From an uncultured Eubacteriales bacterium (GTDB taxonomy: Bacteria; Bacillota; Clostridia; Oscillospirales; QAMX01), in contig CAJLFQ010000094.1 of assembly GCA_905205975.1 (NCBI GenBank), positions 1 through 6,216 on the forward strand: DNA of 6,216 bases, read 5' to 3'. The notes under the pieces are model-generated. The model was not told where the DNA came from and made no database searches. It saw only the letters and a program-made list of their open reading frames with translations. The position numbers and the translations under genes were made by a program. Positions 1 to 5,559 of this stretch are shown one piece after another (positions within the stretch are counted from its first letter, which is position 1; each line of letters begins with the position of its first letter).

Positions 1-838
1 CTGCGGCAGGCGTTGATTCAGTTGGAAAACTTTCCGGGAGCACTTCGGTTTGTCGACTGTTTGCCGTCAGCAGAGCAGTCCGTTCGGTGATGTTTTCCGT
101 GGAAGCAAGCAGCCCGCGCTCTTTCAGGTCTTCGACGACAAAGGCAGAAAAATCAGCCAGCCGGAATTTTTCCCCGTAGACAGCCGGGTTCTTGGTTGTA
201 GTTGTAATTCGAGTGCGAACCTCTTCTGCCAGCGGCAGCTGTAAGCCGGCAAGCTCCGGGCTGACGACGCTGCGTCGGTAGAGCACCTGCTCATTGTCCT
301 CCTCGTAGAGGTCATACCGGCTGTTCGCGCCGTAGTAGGAGCCGCGTGTACCATACTCGGATTCGATTGTCAGCAGCGTGAAAAAACGATCGCCCGGTCG
401 ATAGGGCGGGTCGCCTCGATGCTGCCAGTCAATTTGTCCATCCTGACGGTACAAAATGTCTTTGCTGACTTCGGCCCCTGCGGCAAAATCAAAGACGACC
501 TTTGCATGATAGACGATGGAATAATATGCAAAATCATTCAGTTCTCCAAAATGATTCGAGTACAAGGAAAGCTCTTCCGGTGGGATGACGTCTCTAATTT
601 CAACAATGCAGGGGATTAAGACTTCTTTTTGGCGGGCGTAATTGCCATCATCTGCGTATGGAATGATCTCAAAGAGTGTCGCATATGGCACATGCATTCG
701 AACCGCCTGCGCAAAATCTTGGAATTCATCATCATACATGATGGGTTCCGGCTTTTTGGCGCAGCCGGACAGGAAGAGAAAAACAGACAGCAGCGCCAGC
801 AGCAGAGCAAGGGTTCGTGCGGTGGTTCGCTTGATCAT
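1..838 (-). CDS. Secreted lipoprotein of unknown function, partial (3' end off the left edge)
   Basis: The minus-strand frame is open from the ATG at 838 to the window edge, giving 279 codons and no stop, so the C-terminus is missing. The N-terminus is a classical lipoprotein signal peptide: M-I-K-R with basic residues, a Leu/Ala-rich core at residues 10-23, and the lipobox L23-S-G-C26. After processing, Cys26 would be lipidated and the protein held on the outer face of the membrane. The mature part is soluble, with no further membrane segment. Residues around 70-150 read like a beta-rich domain, with 'VEIRDVI', 'DILYRQDGQ' and then 'RPGDRFFTLL'; similar patterns recur in clostridial lipoproteins, but I cannot name the family. 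The start is supported by AAAGGAGA at 846-853, 7 bases upstream. The frame stays open further upstream (possible GTG at 943), but a 35-residue charged extension before the signal peptide is unlikely. A function cannot be assigned. Confidence 0.85.
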   Translation of the reverse strand, partial: MIKRTTARTLALLLALLSVFLFLSGCAKKPEPIMYDDEFQDFAQAVRMHVPYATLFEIIPYADDGNYARQKEVLIPCIVEIRDVIPPEELSLYSNHFGELNDFAYYSIVYHAKVVFDFAAGAEVSKDILYRQDGQIDWQHRGDPPYRPGDRFFTLLTIESEYGTRGSYYGANSRYDLYEEDNEQVLYRRSVVSPELAGLQLPLAEEVRTRITTTTKNPAVYGEKFRLADFSAFVVEDLKERGLLASTENITERTALLTANSRQTEVLPESFPTESTPAA

Positions 839-983
839 GGTTTCGTCTCCTTTCTGGTACATTAGGGTATCCCAATGTGCGGCCGGTTCTGAAACAGCCG
901 GTTCTGGCGGCGGACTCCATCGTTGCTGCGCGCTGTTTGTCACCTCCTTCGGCGCAGGTGTGACCAAATGAACATTTCCTTCT
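839..983 (-). promoter_or_regulatory. Structured 5' leader of the lipoprotein transcript
   Basis: From the predicted transcription start near 983 to the ATG at 838 lie about 145 untranslated bases, long for a Gram-positive mRNA. Three things are visible. A near-perfect hairpin at 860-877 (RNA sense CATTGGGATACCCTAATG, seven pairs including one G-U, loop AUAC) sits just before the ribosome binding site. A full consensus Shine-Dalgarno sequence, AAGGAGGTGA, lies at 940-949 without a usable start codon 5-10 bases downstream, and the CACCT/AGGTG pairing at 941-960 could sequester it. A direct repeat GCCGGTTCTG occurs at 882-891 and 897-906. It matches no riboswitch class I know. That it is regulatory is inference from its length and structure. 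Confidence 0.4.
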
Positions 984-989
984 GCTTTT

Positions 990-1018
990 AGTATATAAAA
1001 TCGGGGTTCAAAAAGCAA
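990..1018 (-). promoter_or_regulatory. Promoter of the lipoprotein gene
   Basis: On the minus strand a -35 element TTGCTT (1013-1018) and a -10 element TATACT (990-995) are separated by exactly 17 bases. This is a good vegetative sigma-factor promoter placing the start of transcription near 983. It lies downstream of the rsmA terminator, so the lipoprotein gene is an independent unit. Confidence 0.6.
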
Positions 1019-1148
1019 TGGTCAGAATCAACAAAAACGAACGTAAAAATTTGTGCGAAATAAACAGAAAAATAAAACGAAGAAACAGCATCGCATGATG
1101 ATAAAGCTGAACAACGCCGGACGACAGTGCCTCTGCCCCAACCATATG

Positions 1149-1179
1149 AAAAACACCCTGCCGTTTCCGGACAGGGTGT
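1149..1179 (-). terminator. Rho-independent terminator of rsmA
   Basis: In minus-strand sense, ACACCCTG (1172-1179) pairs with CAGGGTGT (1153-1160). The stem continues with CCG/CGG after a one-base bulge, is closed by a GAAA tetraloop, and is followed by TTTTT (1149-1153). It begins 7 bases after the rsmA stop codon. From 1019 to 1148, between this terminator and the lipoprotein promoter, I see only AT-rich sequence with no supportable gene. Confidence 0.85.
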
Positions 1180-1186
1180 CAGTGCG

Positions 1187-2023
1187 TTATGAAATGTGTT
1201 CTCCGGCAGCGGCAAGGGCCAGCGATTCGGCTTCGGAAACGGTGAGGCTTTCACCGCGGCGGGCAGCGTCGATGCCGCAGGCAGTCAGCGCAGCCAGCAC
1301 CTCCGGCATGGATTTCAAACAGTTGCCGAGCGTTTTGCGCCGCATGGCAAATACCGCCTCGGCGATGGCGGAAAACTTTGTTTCCGCCGCCTCGGAAAGC
1401 GGAAGGCGCGGTTCAAACGTCAGCACGGCGCTTTCAACCTTCGGCTGCGGATAGAAGCAGGAACGAGGGACGGTAAACAGCAGGCGAATGTCGGCATAGT
1501 GGCGCGCCAGCAGTGAGAAGAGGCACCAGTTTTCGCTGCCGGGGGAACAGACGAGTTTCCCGGCGGCTTCCCGCTGAATCATCACGGTGACCCGGTCAAA
1601 CAGCCGGGCGCGCAGCAGACGGAGAATCGATTTGGTCGTGATGTAATAGGGCAGATTTGCAGCGGCTGCGAGACGGCTGCATCCGCAGTCCGCGAGCAGG
1701 GCGCGGTAATCTGCCTGTAAAGCGTCGCCCTGCACCAGCCGGACGTTGGCGCGGTCGGCGAGCGTTTTTGCAAGCACCGGAAAGAGCGACTGGTCAAGCT
1801 CCAGCGCGACCACCTGCTTCGCGCGCGCGGACAGCGCATTGGTCAGCGCGCCGAAGCCTGGGCCGATTTCCAGCACGGCGGTTTCCGCGTCCAGCCCGGC
1901 GCTGTCGGCGATCCGTTCGACGATTTCCGGCGAGATGAGAAAATTCTGACCGAGACTTTTTGTAAATTGAAAGCCGAATTCGGCACAGAGCGATTTGACC
2001 TGCGCCGGGCTGCAATAATCCAT
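1187..2023 (-). CDS. rsmA: 16S rRNA (adenine1518-N6/adenine1519-N6)-dimethyltransferase RsmA/KsgA
   Basis: This SAM-dependent enzyme dimethylates two adjacent adenines in the 3'-terminal helix 45 of 16S rRNA during late small-subunit assembly; its loss is the classical cause of kasugamycin resistance. The 278-residue length is normal for the family. Visible motifs in order: K22-S-L-G-Q-N-F-L at the N-terminus, the SAM-binding motif L51-E-I-G-P-G-F-G, acidic E75-L-D for the ribose, G99-D100 for the adenine, the catalytic N123-L-P-Y-Y, F190-Y-P-Q-P-K-V-E-S near the end of the catalytic domain, and F225-A-M-R-R-K-T-L-G-N in the C-terminal helical domain. The segment after the catalytic motif (Q150-R-E-A-A-G-K-L) differs from the more usual Q-x-E-V-A-x-R, but nothing essential is missing. 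The ATG at 2023 follows AAAGGAGC (2031-2038) by 7 bases. It has its own promoter and terminator, so it appears monocistronic, rather than clustered with rnmV as in many Firmicutes. Confidence 0.97.
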   Translation of the reverse strand: MDYCSPAQVKSLCAEFGFQFTKSLGQNFLISPEIVERIADSAGLDAETAVLEIGPGFGALTNALSARAKQVVALELDQSLFPVLAKTLADRANVRLVQGDALQADYRALLADCGCSRLAAAANLPYYITTKSILRLLRARLFDRVTVMIQREAAGKLVCSPGSENWCLFSLLARHYADIRLLFTVPRSCFYPQPKVESAVLTFEPRLPLSEAAETKFSAIAEAVFAMRRKTLGNCLKSMPEVLAALTACGIDAARRGESLTVSEAESLALAAAGEHIS

Positions 2024-2054
2024 GCGGCAAGCTCCTTTGTACGAGGATACGTTT

Positions 2055-2083
2055 ATTATACCATAAATTTGCCCGTGCGTCGA
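2055..2083 (-). promoter_or_regulatory. Promoter of rsmA
   Basis: Minus-strand TCGACG (2078-2083) and TATAAT (2055-2060) are 17 bases apart, and the -10 is preceded by TGG, giving an extended -10 (TGnTATAAT). The start of transcription would be near 2048, leaving a leader of about 25 bases. It lies back to back with the promoter at 2169-2197. The stretch between them (2084-2168) shows no gene and no clear operator. Confidence 0.75.
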
Positions 2084-2168
2084 GCGTGCGGAACGAATCA
2101 GTGCCCAGTACGCAGATGTTCATCCGGTTCGATATCGGAAAAAACAGCGGGAAATCCAAAGCGGTTGC

Positions 2169-2197
2169 TTGTTTTCGGCAGAAAGGTGTGCTATAAT
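2169..2197 (+). promoter_or_regulatory. Promoter of the mutarotase-like gene
   Basis: TTGTTT (2169-2174) and TATAAT (2192-2197) are 17 bases apart, and the -10 is extended by TGC. The same string GTGCTATAAT is found in the promoter at 3332-3360, suggesting the same vegetative sigma factor. The predicted transcript begins near 2204, about 59 bases before the start codon. Confidence 0.7.
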
Positions 2198-2262
2198 ATG
2201 GAAAAGCATCGGAACTGCTGATTCAAATCAGACGAAACGAACAAACGAGAGGAGCTTCTCTT

Positions 2263-3201
2263 ATGGCAATTACATACCGCGAACAGGCTTATAAGACTTT
2301 TGGCCGTGTCCTCGCCATTGAAAACGGCGATATGGAACTGTATGTCACGCTGGATATCGGCCCGCGCATCATCCACTACGCACTGGCTGGCGGCGAAAAC
2401 TTCATGTTTGAAGACGTCAACGCCGAAATCGTCAATCAGGACGCTTCCTTTGATTCTTTCTTCTATCCGGGCGCTTTTTGGCGCACTTATGGCGGTCACC
2501 GCATCTGGCTGACGCCGGAAGCATGGCCGGATTCCTATATCCCGGACAATGACCCCGTCTCCTATACCGTCGAAGGCAACGTCTTCACCTTTACGCCGCC
2601 GGCGCAGAAGTCGATTCACGTCGCAGAACGCCTGATTCTGACCGTCGCAGAAAACGGCACGGAAGTCACCGTCCGCGCAGAAGCGACGAATATCGGCACC
2701 CAGCCGAAAACGTTTGGTATGTGGCAGCTGACCGTTATGTGCCCGAATGGTCTTGCCATCGTGCCGCAGACCGTGCGCGATACGCACCTGCTCCACAACC
2801 GCCGGATGTCGCTCTGGGCATACACGGAGATGAACGACGAACGCGTCCACTGGGGCAAAACGCTCTTCTCACTCCGCCAGGATCCGTCTTCGGATCATCC
2901 GTTCAAGGTCGGCATCACGAACGAACGTGGTTTTGCCGCCTATCTCTGCCACGGCGCGATGTTCGTCAAACGCCTGCCGTTCTATGCGGACGTCACATAC
3001 CCGGATGACGGCTGCAACTTTGAAATCTACACGAACCCGCAGATTCTGGAGCTCGAAAGCCTCGGCAAGCTGGCGGCGGTCACCCCGGGCGATACGATCA
3101 GCTCGGAAGAAGTCTGGTCGCTGACGCCGGACGTCGCGGCGCCGGATGCGTCCGACGAAAACGCAATGAACGAAATCATTGCAAAATACATCGAAAAATA
3201 G
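2263..3201 (+). CDS. Galactose-mutarotase-like protein, probable DUF4380 family
   Basis: A 312-residue cytoplasmic protein with no signal peptide or membrane segment. The pattern is that of the beta-sandwich fold of aldose-1-epimerases and carbohydrate-binding relatives: an early strand with D31-I-G-P-R, then G77-G-H-R-I-W-L-T-P-E (conserved H79, W82 and E86), a long run of alternating strands, and near the end C251-N-F-E-I-Y-T-N-P followed by L262-E-L-E-S-L-G. The G-G-H-R and E-L-E-S-L-G blocks are what I associate with DUF4380-type proteins, whose substrate is unknown. A sugar or sugar-conjugate ligand is inferred from fold only. The acidic C-terminal tail (residues 290-312) looks like a lineage-specific extension. 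The ATG is preceded by AGAGGAG (2248-2254) with an 8-base spacer. The gene has its own promoter and terminator and no sugar-utilisation neighbours, so the context gives no pathway. A catalytic mutarotase is possible, but I would not annotate it as one. Confidence 0.8.
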   Translation: MAITYREQAYKTFGRVLAIENGDMELYVTLDIGPRIIHYALAGGENFMFEDVNAEIVNQDASFDSFFYPGAFWRTYGGHRIWLTPEAWPDSYIPDNDPVSYTVEGNVFTFTPPAQKSIHVAERLILTVAENGTEVTVRAEATNIGTQPKTFGMWQLTVMCPNGLAIVPQTVRDTHLLHNRRMSLWAYTEMNDERVHWGKTLFSLRQDPSSDHPFKVGITNERGFAAYLCHGAMFVKRLPFYADVTYPDDGCNFEIYTNPQILELESLGKLAAVTPGDTISSEEVWSLTPDVAAPDASDENAMNEIIAKYIEK

Positions 3202-3243
3202 CCCGGTTTCTGTTTTTGCAGGCGGGCCGTATCTGATAAAAGA

Positions 3244-3269
3244 CGGCGGTGCTGAAACCGCCGCCTTTT
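3244..3269 (+). terminator. Terminator of the mutarotase-like gene
   Basis: CGGCGGT (3244-3250) pairs with ACCGCCG (3257-3263) around a 6-base loop and is followed by CCTTTT. On the other strand the same stem is followed by TCTTTTAT, so it could also stop minus-strand transcription. A second weak pairing, GCCCG/CGGGC at 3201-3205 and 3223-3227, lies between the stop codon and this hairpin but has no T-run. Confidence 0.75.
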
Positions 3270-3331
3270 GCATATCGTTTGATGAACGCAGCACAAAGCG
3301 CATATCAGAAGGCAATATTTACCGTTTGTTA

Positions 3332-3360
3332 TTGATTTAACCTGTGCAATGTGCTATAAT
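3332..3360 (+). promoter_or_regulatory. Promoter of the P-loop ATPase gene
   Basis: TTGATT (3332-3337) and TATAAT (3355-3360) have a 17-base spacer, with TGC just before the -10. This is the best-matching plus-strand promoter in the window. Transcription would start near 3367, giving a leader of about 64 bases. I see no hairpin or operator in that leader. Confidence 0.75.
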
Positions 3361-3430
3361 AAAAGCGTACCGAACAGAATCTCAGTCGGCCCCGGCGCAG
3401 TCCGGCATAATTATTGAAGGAGAGATTCCT

Positions 3431-3841
3431 ATGATCAAATGCATCGTCGGCCTCAAAGGCTCCGGCAAAACCAAACAACTGATTCAAATGGTCAACGAGA
3501 CCGTTCAAAATGAGCATGGCAGCGTGATCTGCATTGAAAAATCGCAGAAGCTGACCTATGACATCAATCATCACTGCCGCCTGATCGACACCGTCGATTA
3601 TGCAATCACCGGGTTTGAAGGCTTTTACGGCTTCATCTGTGGTCTTTTCGCCCAGAACTACGATATCAGCACCATTTTCGTCGACAGCCTCTTCAAAATC
3701 ACGGGCAGCGAAGACCCCGCGGCGACGAAACAGTTCTTTGAAAAGCTCGATGCTTTCTCCAAGAAGACCAACATCAGCTTCATCATCACAATCAGCGCAG
3801 AACTTGACGCCCTGCCGGAAATCGTGAAACTCTACCTCTAA
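3431..3841 (+). CDS. Small P-loop ATPase of unknown role (conserved clostridial family)
   Basis: A 136-residue protein that is almost only a nucleotide-binding core. Walker A is at G7-L-K-G-S-G-K-T14 immediately after the first strand. A hydrophobic strand ending in Asp, T81-I-F-V-D85-S, fits Walker B. A further strand, S116-F-I-I-T-I-S-A, may be the sensor strand. There is no signal peptide, membrane segment or additional domain. I recognise the overall sequence (start M-I-K-x-I-V-G-x-K-G-S-G-K-T, 'FYGFICG' in the middle, 'LP-x-x-V-K-x-Y-L' at the end) as a small protein widespread in Clostridia, sometimes loosely labelled as PilT- or twitching-motility-related. At 136 residues it lacks the parts of a real PilT hexameric motor, and that label should not be used. 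The ATG follows AAGGAGAG (3417-3424). It is followed by an imperfect terminator, so some read-through into the hydrolase genes is possible. ATP binding is well supported; the process it serves is unknown. Confidence 0.88.
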   Translation: MIKCIVGLKGSGKTKQLIQMVNETVQNEHGSVICIEKSQKLTYDINHHCRLIDTVDYAITGFEGFYGFICGLFAQNYDISTIFVDSLFKITGSEDPAATKQFFEKLDAFSKKTNISFIITISAELDALPEIVKLYL

Positions 3842-3858
3842 GCCAACCATCAGAGAAA

Positions 3859-3897
3859 AGCCGGGGCATCCTGCCTCGGCTCTTCTTGCTTTGTTTT
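3859..3897 (+). terminator. Imperfect terminator after the P-loop ATPase gene
   Basis: AGCCGGGGCA (3859-3868) pairs with TGCCTCGGCT (3872-3881): ten pairs including one G-U, with a 3-base loop. The trailing tract CTTCTTGCTTTGTTTT is T-rich but interrupted by C and G, so termination may be partial. I find no convincing -35/-10 pair between here and the start at 3935, which makes read-through the simplest source of transcription for the next operon. Confidence 0.7.
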
Positions 3898-3934
3898 AGG
3901 TTGGGCTGAATCGGAAAGAAAGGAATCAATTCAA

Positions 3935-4750
3935 ATGTCAGAATCAGCCAATTCCATCCGCATTACGCAGACTGCGGCGACGGCCGCGGCACTGCTTGGA
4001 TTTGAGGCGCCGCAGGGCGCCGATGTGCCGGAATCCATTGTCCTGCATGCCGCTGAACGGGTGTTTCACGGAAAGAAAGCGGAACGCCTGCTTCTCTATA
4101 ACCCGGATGCCGTCGCGCTGTGGCTCTATCAGAAATATACGGCGCAGTTTGAACCGGTTCTGCTTCATACGCAGCTGGATCTCCCGGTGCGGAGCGTCAT
4201 GCCGTCGGTGACGCCGGTCTGCTTTGCCTCGATGTACGCCGGGGTGACGCCGGATGTTCACGGGATTCAGGCGTATGTCAAACCGGTGCTGCGCGTACAG
4301 ACGCTGTTTGATGCGGCGCTCGCCGCCGGGAAACGACCCGCCATTGTCTCCACGGCCGGCGACAGCATTTCCAAAATCTTTCTGGAACGCCGAATGGATT
4401 ATTTTATCTACGATACACCGGATGAATGCAACGCCAAAGCGGTCGAGCTCATGCAGCAGGACGAACACGATTTGATCACCGTCTACAACGGCAATTATGA
4501 CGGCACCATGCACCGGTTTGGTCCGGAATCGCCGGAAGCACTGGCGGCGCTGGATCACAACGCCAACGCCTTTGCCGTACTGGCTGACGCCGCAGCGAAA
4601 GCGTGGGCAGGCCGCCGGTATGGGATCGCTTTCCTGCCGGATCACGGCTGCCATGAAATCGACGGCGGCTGCGGAAGCCACGGGCTGGATATGCCGGAAG
4701 ATATGAACATCATCCACTTCTACGGCTTCCATACGCCGGAGAAAAACTGA
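3935..4750 (+). CDS. Compact alkaline-phosphatase-superfamily hydrolase (type I phosphodiesterase/phosphatase-like)
   Basis: A 271-residue cytoplasmic protein carrying the two-metal active site of the AlkP superfamily. The likely residues in order are: D58 in L-Y-N-P-D-A (first metal ligand), nucleophile T93 in M89-P-S-V-T-P with the following Y101-A-G-V-T-P-D-V-H-G-I block, D189 and H193 in Y-D-G-T-M-H-R-F-G-P, D236 and H237 in P-D-H-G-C-H, and H249 in G-S-H-G. The ligand set is complete, so it should be an active phosphomonoesterase, phosphodiesterase or related hydrolase; the substrate cannot be read. It is shorter than most phosphodiesterase or phosphonoacetate hydrolase relatives (around 400 residues). 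An Ala-rich N-terminal segment of about 50 residues precedes the first metal ligand, where many relatives begin almost at that strand. The ATG is preceded by AAAGGAA (3919-3925) with a spacer of about 9. The next gene starts 13 bases after the stop, so the two are co-transcribed. Confidence 0.88.
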   Translation: MSESANSIRITQTAATAAALLGFEAPQGADVPESIVLHAAERVFHGKKAERLLLYNPDAVALWLYQKYTAQFEPVLLHTQLDLPVRSVMPSVTPVCFASMYAGVTPDVHGIQAYVKPVLRVQTLFDAALAAGKRPAIVSTAGDSISKIFLERRMDYFIYDTPDECNAKAVELMQQDEHDLITVYNGNYDGTMHRFGPESPEALAALDHNANAFAVLADAAAKAWAGRRYGIAFLPDHGCHEIDGGCGSHGLDMPEDMNIIHFYGFHTPEKN

Positions 4751-4753
4751 ATT

Positions 4754-4758
4754 GGGAG
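4754..4758 (+). promoter_or_regulatory. Ribosome binding site that decides the start of the metallophosphoesterase
   Basis: GGGAG lies between the stop codon of the upstream gene (4748-4750) and two adjacent ATGs at 4761 and 4764. A TTG at 4752 is also in frame but overlaps this site and so cannot use it. The spacing is 2 bases to 4761 and 5 to 4764, which favours the second ATG. The short distance from the preceding stop suggests translational coupling. Confidence 0.6.
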
Positions 4759-4763
4759 CTATG

Positions 4764-5513
4764 ATGCAGAGCTGTACCTTTGCGGCGTTCGCGGATCCGC
4801 ACTATGCGCAGCGCGACCCGCACATCGGCCGCTTCTACCGGCAGTCGCCGGAAAAACTCCGGCAGTGCCTTCCGGCATTTTCCGCGCCGGACGTCGACTT
4901 TGTCGTCTGTCTGGGCGACTTGGTTGACGGCACGCGTGCAGACGCCGAAGAAATGGCTGCCCTTGCAAAAGAAGCGGGAAAGCCCGTCTGCTATGCGGCT
5001 GGCAACCATGACCTGGCGGCGCTCCCGCGAGAAACGCTGCAAAACATCTTCGACTGGCCGGATCCAAACGGATATTATGCGTTTACGGTGAACGGCATCC
5101 GTTTTCTCGTGCTGGATACCAACCACGACGGCGATTCCGACCGTCTGCCGCCGTGGGATGTGACGTCGATTGACGCACGCCAGCTGGCATGGCTGCGCGC
5201 GCAGCTGGCGGACCCGAAACCAACCGTCGTTTTTGCCCATGCAAATTTGGACGACCGCCGCAGGCCGGACGGCACCCGTGATCCGCATGTGATTGTGAAT
5301 CACGCAGAAGTGCGCTCGATTCTGGAAGCGAGCGGGCAGGTGCATCTGGTGGTGCAGGGGCATTGCCATGCCGGCGCATGCACCCATCAGAACGGCATTG
5401 AATATCTGACGCTTCGCGCCATGGTGCAGGGTCTGTCAGAGAACGATGCCGCGATCATCACCGTGCGATCAGACGGCACGCATACGGTTCGGCGCCTGTT
5501 CGGCGAAGCATAG
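4764..5513 (+). CDS. Calcineurin-like metallophosphoesterase
   Basis: A 249-residue soluble enzyme with the full dimetal signature of the calcineurin-like phosphoesterases: D11-P-H13, G51-D52-x-x-D, G80-N-H-D83, H159 in V-F-A-H, and G199-H-C-H202. All metal ligands are present, so hydrolysis of a phosphomono- or phosphodiester is expected, but this large superfamily does not reveal its substrate from motifs. There is no signal peptide, so it acts in the cytoplasm. The reading frame can be extended to a TTG at 4752, but that codon overlaps the ribosome binding site, and I chose the ATG at 4764. It is the second gene of an operon with the AlkP-type hydrolase, 13 bases downstream of its stop and followed by a strong terminator. 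The pairing suggests sequential or alternative dephosphorylation of a related substrate, which is inference only. Confidence 0.9.
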   Translation: MQSCTFAAFADPHYAQRDPHIGRFYRQSPEKLRQCLPAFSAPDVDFVVCLGDLVDGTRADAEEMAALAKEAGKPVCYAAGNHDLAALPRETLQNIFDWPDPNGYYAFTVNGIRFLVLDTNHDGDSDRLPPWDVTSIDARQLAWLRAQLADPKPTVVFAHANLDDRRRPDGTRDPHVIVNHAEVRSILEASGQVHLVVQGHCHAGACTHQNGIEYLTLRAMVQGLSENDAAIITVRSDGTHTVRRLFGEA

Positions 5514-5529
5514 CCACAAACAAGAGATC

Positions 5530-5559
5530 AAAAAGAGGGGCATCAGCCCCTCTTTTTTT
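5530..5559 (+). terminator. Bidirectional terminator between the hydrolase operon and the TetR gene
   Basis: AAAAAGAGGGGC (5530-5541) and GCCCCTCTTTTT (5546-5557) are perfectly complementary around an ATCA loop, and the T-run continues to 5559. Because the stem carries A's on one side and T's on the other, it ends transcription from both directions. The TAA stop of the minus-strand TetR gene (5558-5560) sits inside the T-run, so one element serves both convergent genes. Confidence 0.92.

Noticed and set aside
642..971. Plus-strand open frame of 109 codons across the lipoprotein start and leader
   Set aside because: The minus-strand frame beneath it has a signal peptide with lipobox, a ribosome binding site and a promoter; the plus-strand translation resembles nothing and has no start signals.
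1019..1148. AT-rich gap between the rsmA terminator and the lipoprotein promoter, considered for a small RNA
   Set aside because: I found no promoter-terminator pair of its own and no stable fold, so there is nothing to annotate.
1794..2159. Minus-strand open frame starting upstream of rsmA and running into it out of frame
   Set aside because: There is no ribosome binding site before its ATG, it starts upstream of the rsmA promoter, and the second half is an out-of-frame reading of rsmA.
2248..2261. Near-palindrome AGAGGAGCTTCTCT at the ribosome binding site of the mutarotase-like gene
   Set aside because: The usable stem is only AGAG/CTCT around a 6-base loop, too weak to suggest translational control without conservation data.
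2191..2850. Long minus-strand open frame opposite the mutarotase-like gene
   Set aside because: It has no ribosome binding site, its translation is rich in Arg/Val/Asp runs typical of an antisense shadow, and the plus-strand gene has a clear family pattern, promoter and Shine-Dalgarno sequence.
3944..4732. 262-codon minus-strand open frame opposite the AlkP-type hydrolase
   Set aside because: It is an antisense shadow of a GC-biased gene: the plus strand carries a full set of catalytic motifs, and the minus frame has no recognisable domain or ribosome binding site.
4752..4763. TTG start giving a four-residue longer metallophosphoesterase
   Set aside because: The TTG overlaps the only Shine-Dalgarno sequence present; the ATG at 4764 is correctly spaced from it.
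4710..5387. Minus-strand open frame opposite the metallophosphoesterase
   Set aside because: It lies on the opposite strand to an intact enzyme gene, and its translation is low-complexity in Arg/His/Val with no motif.
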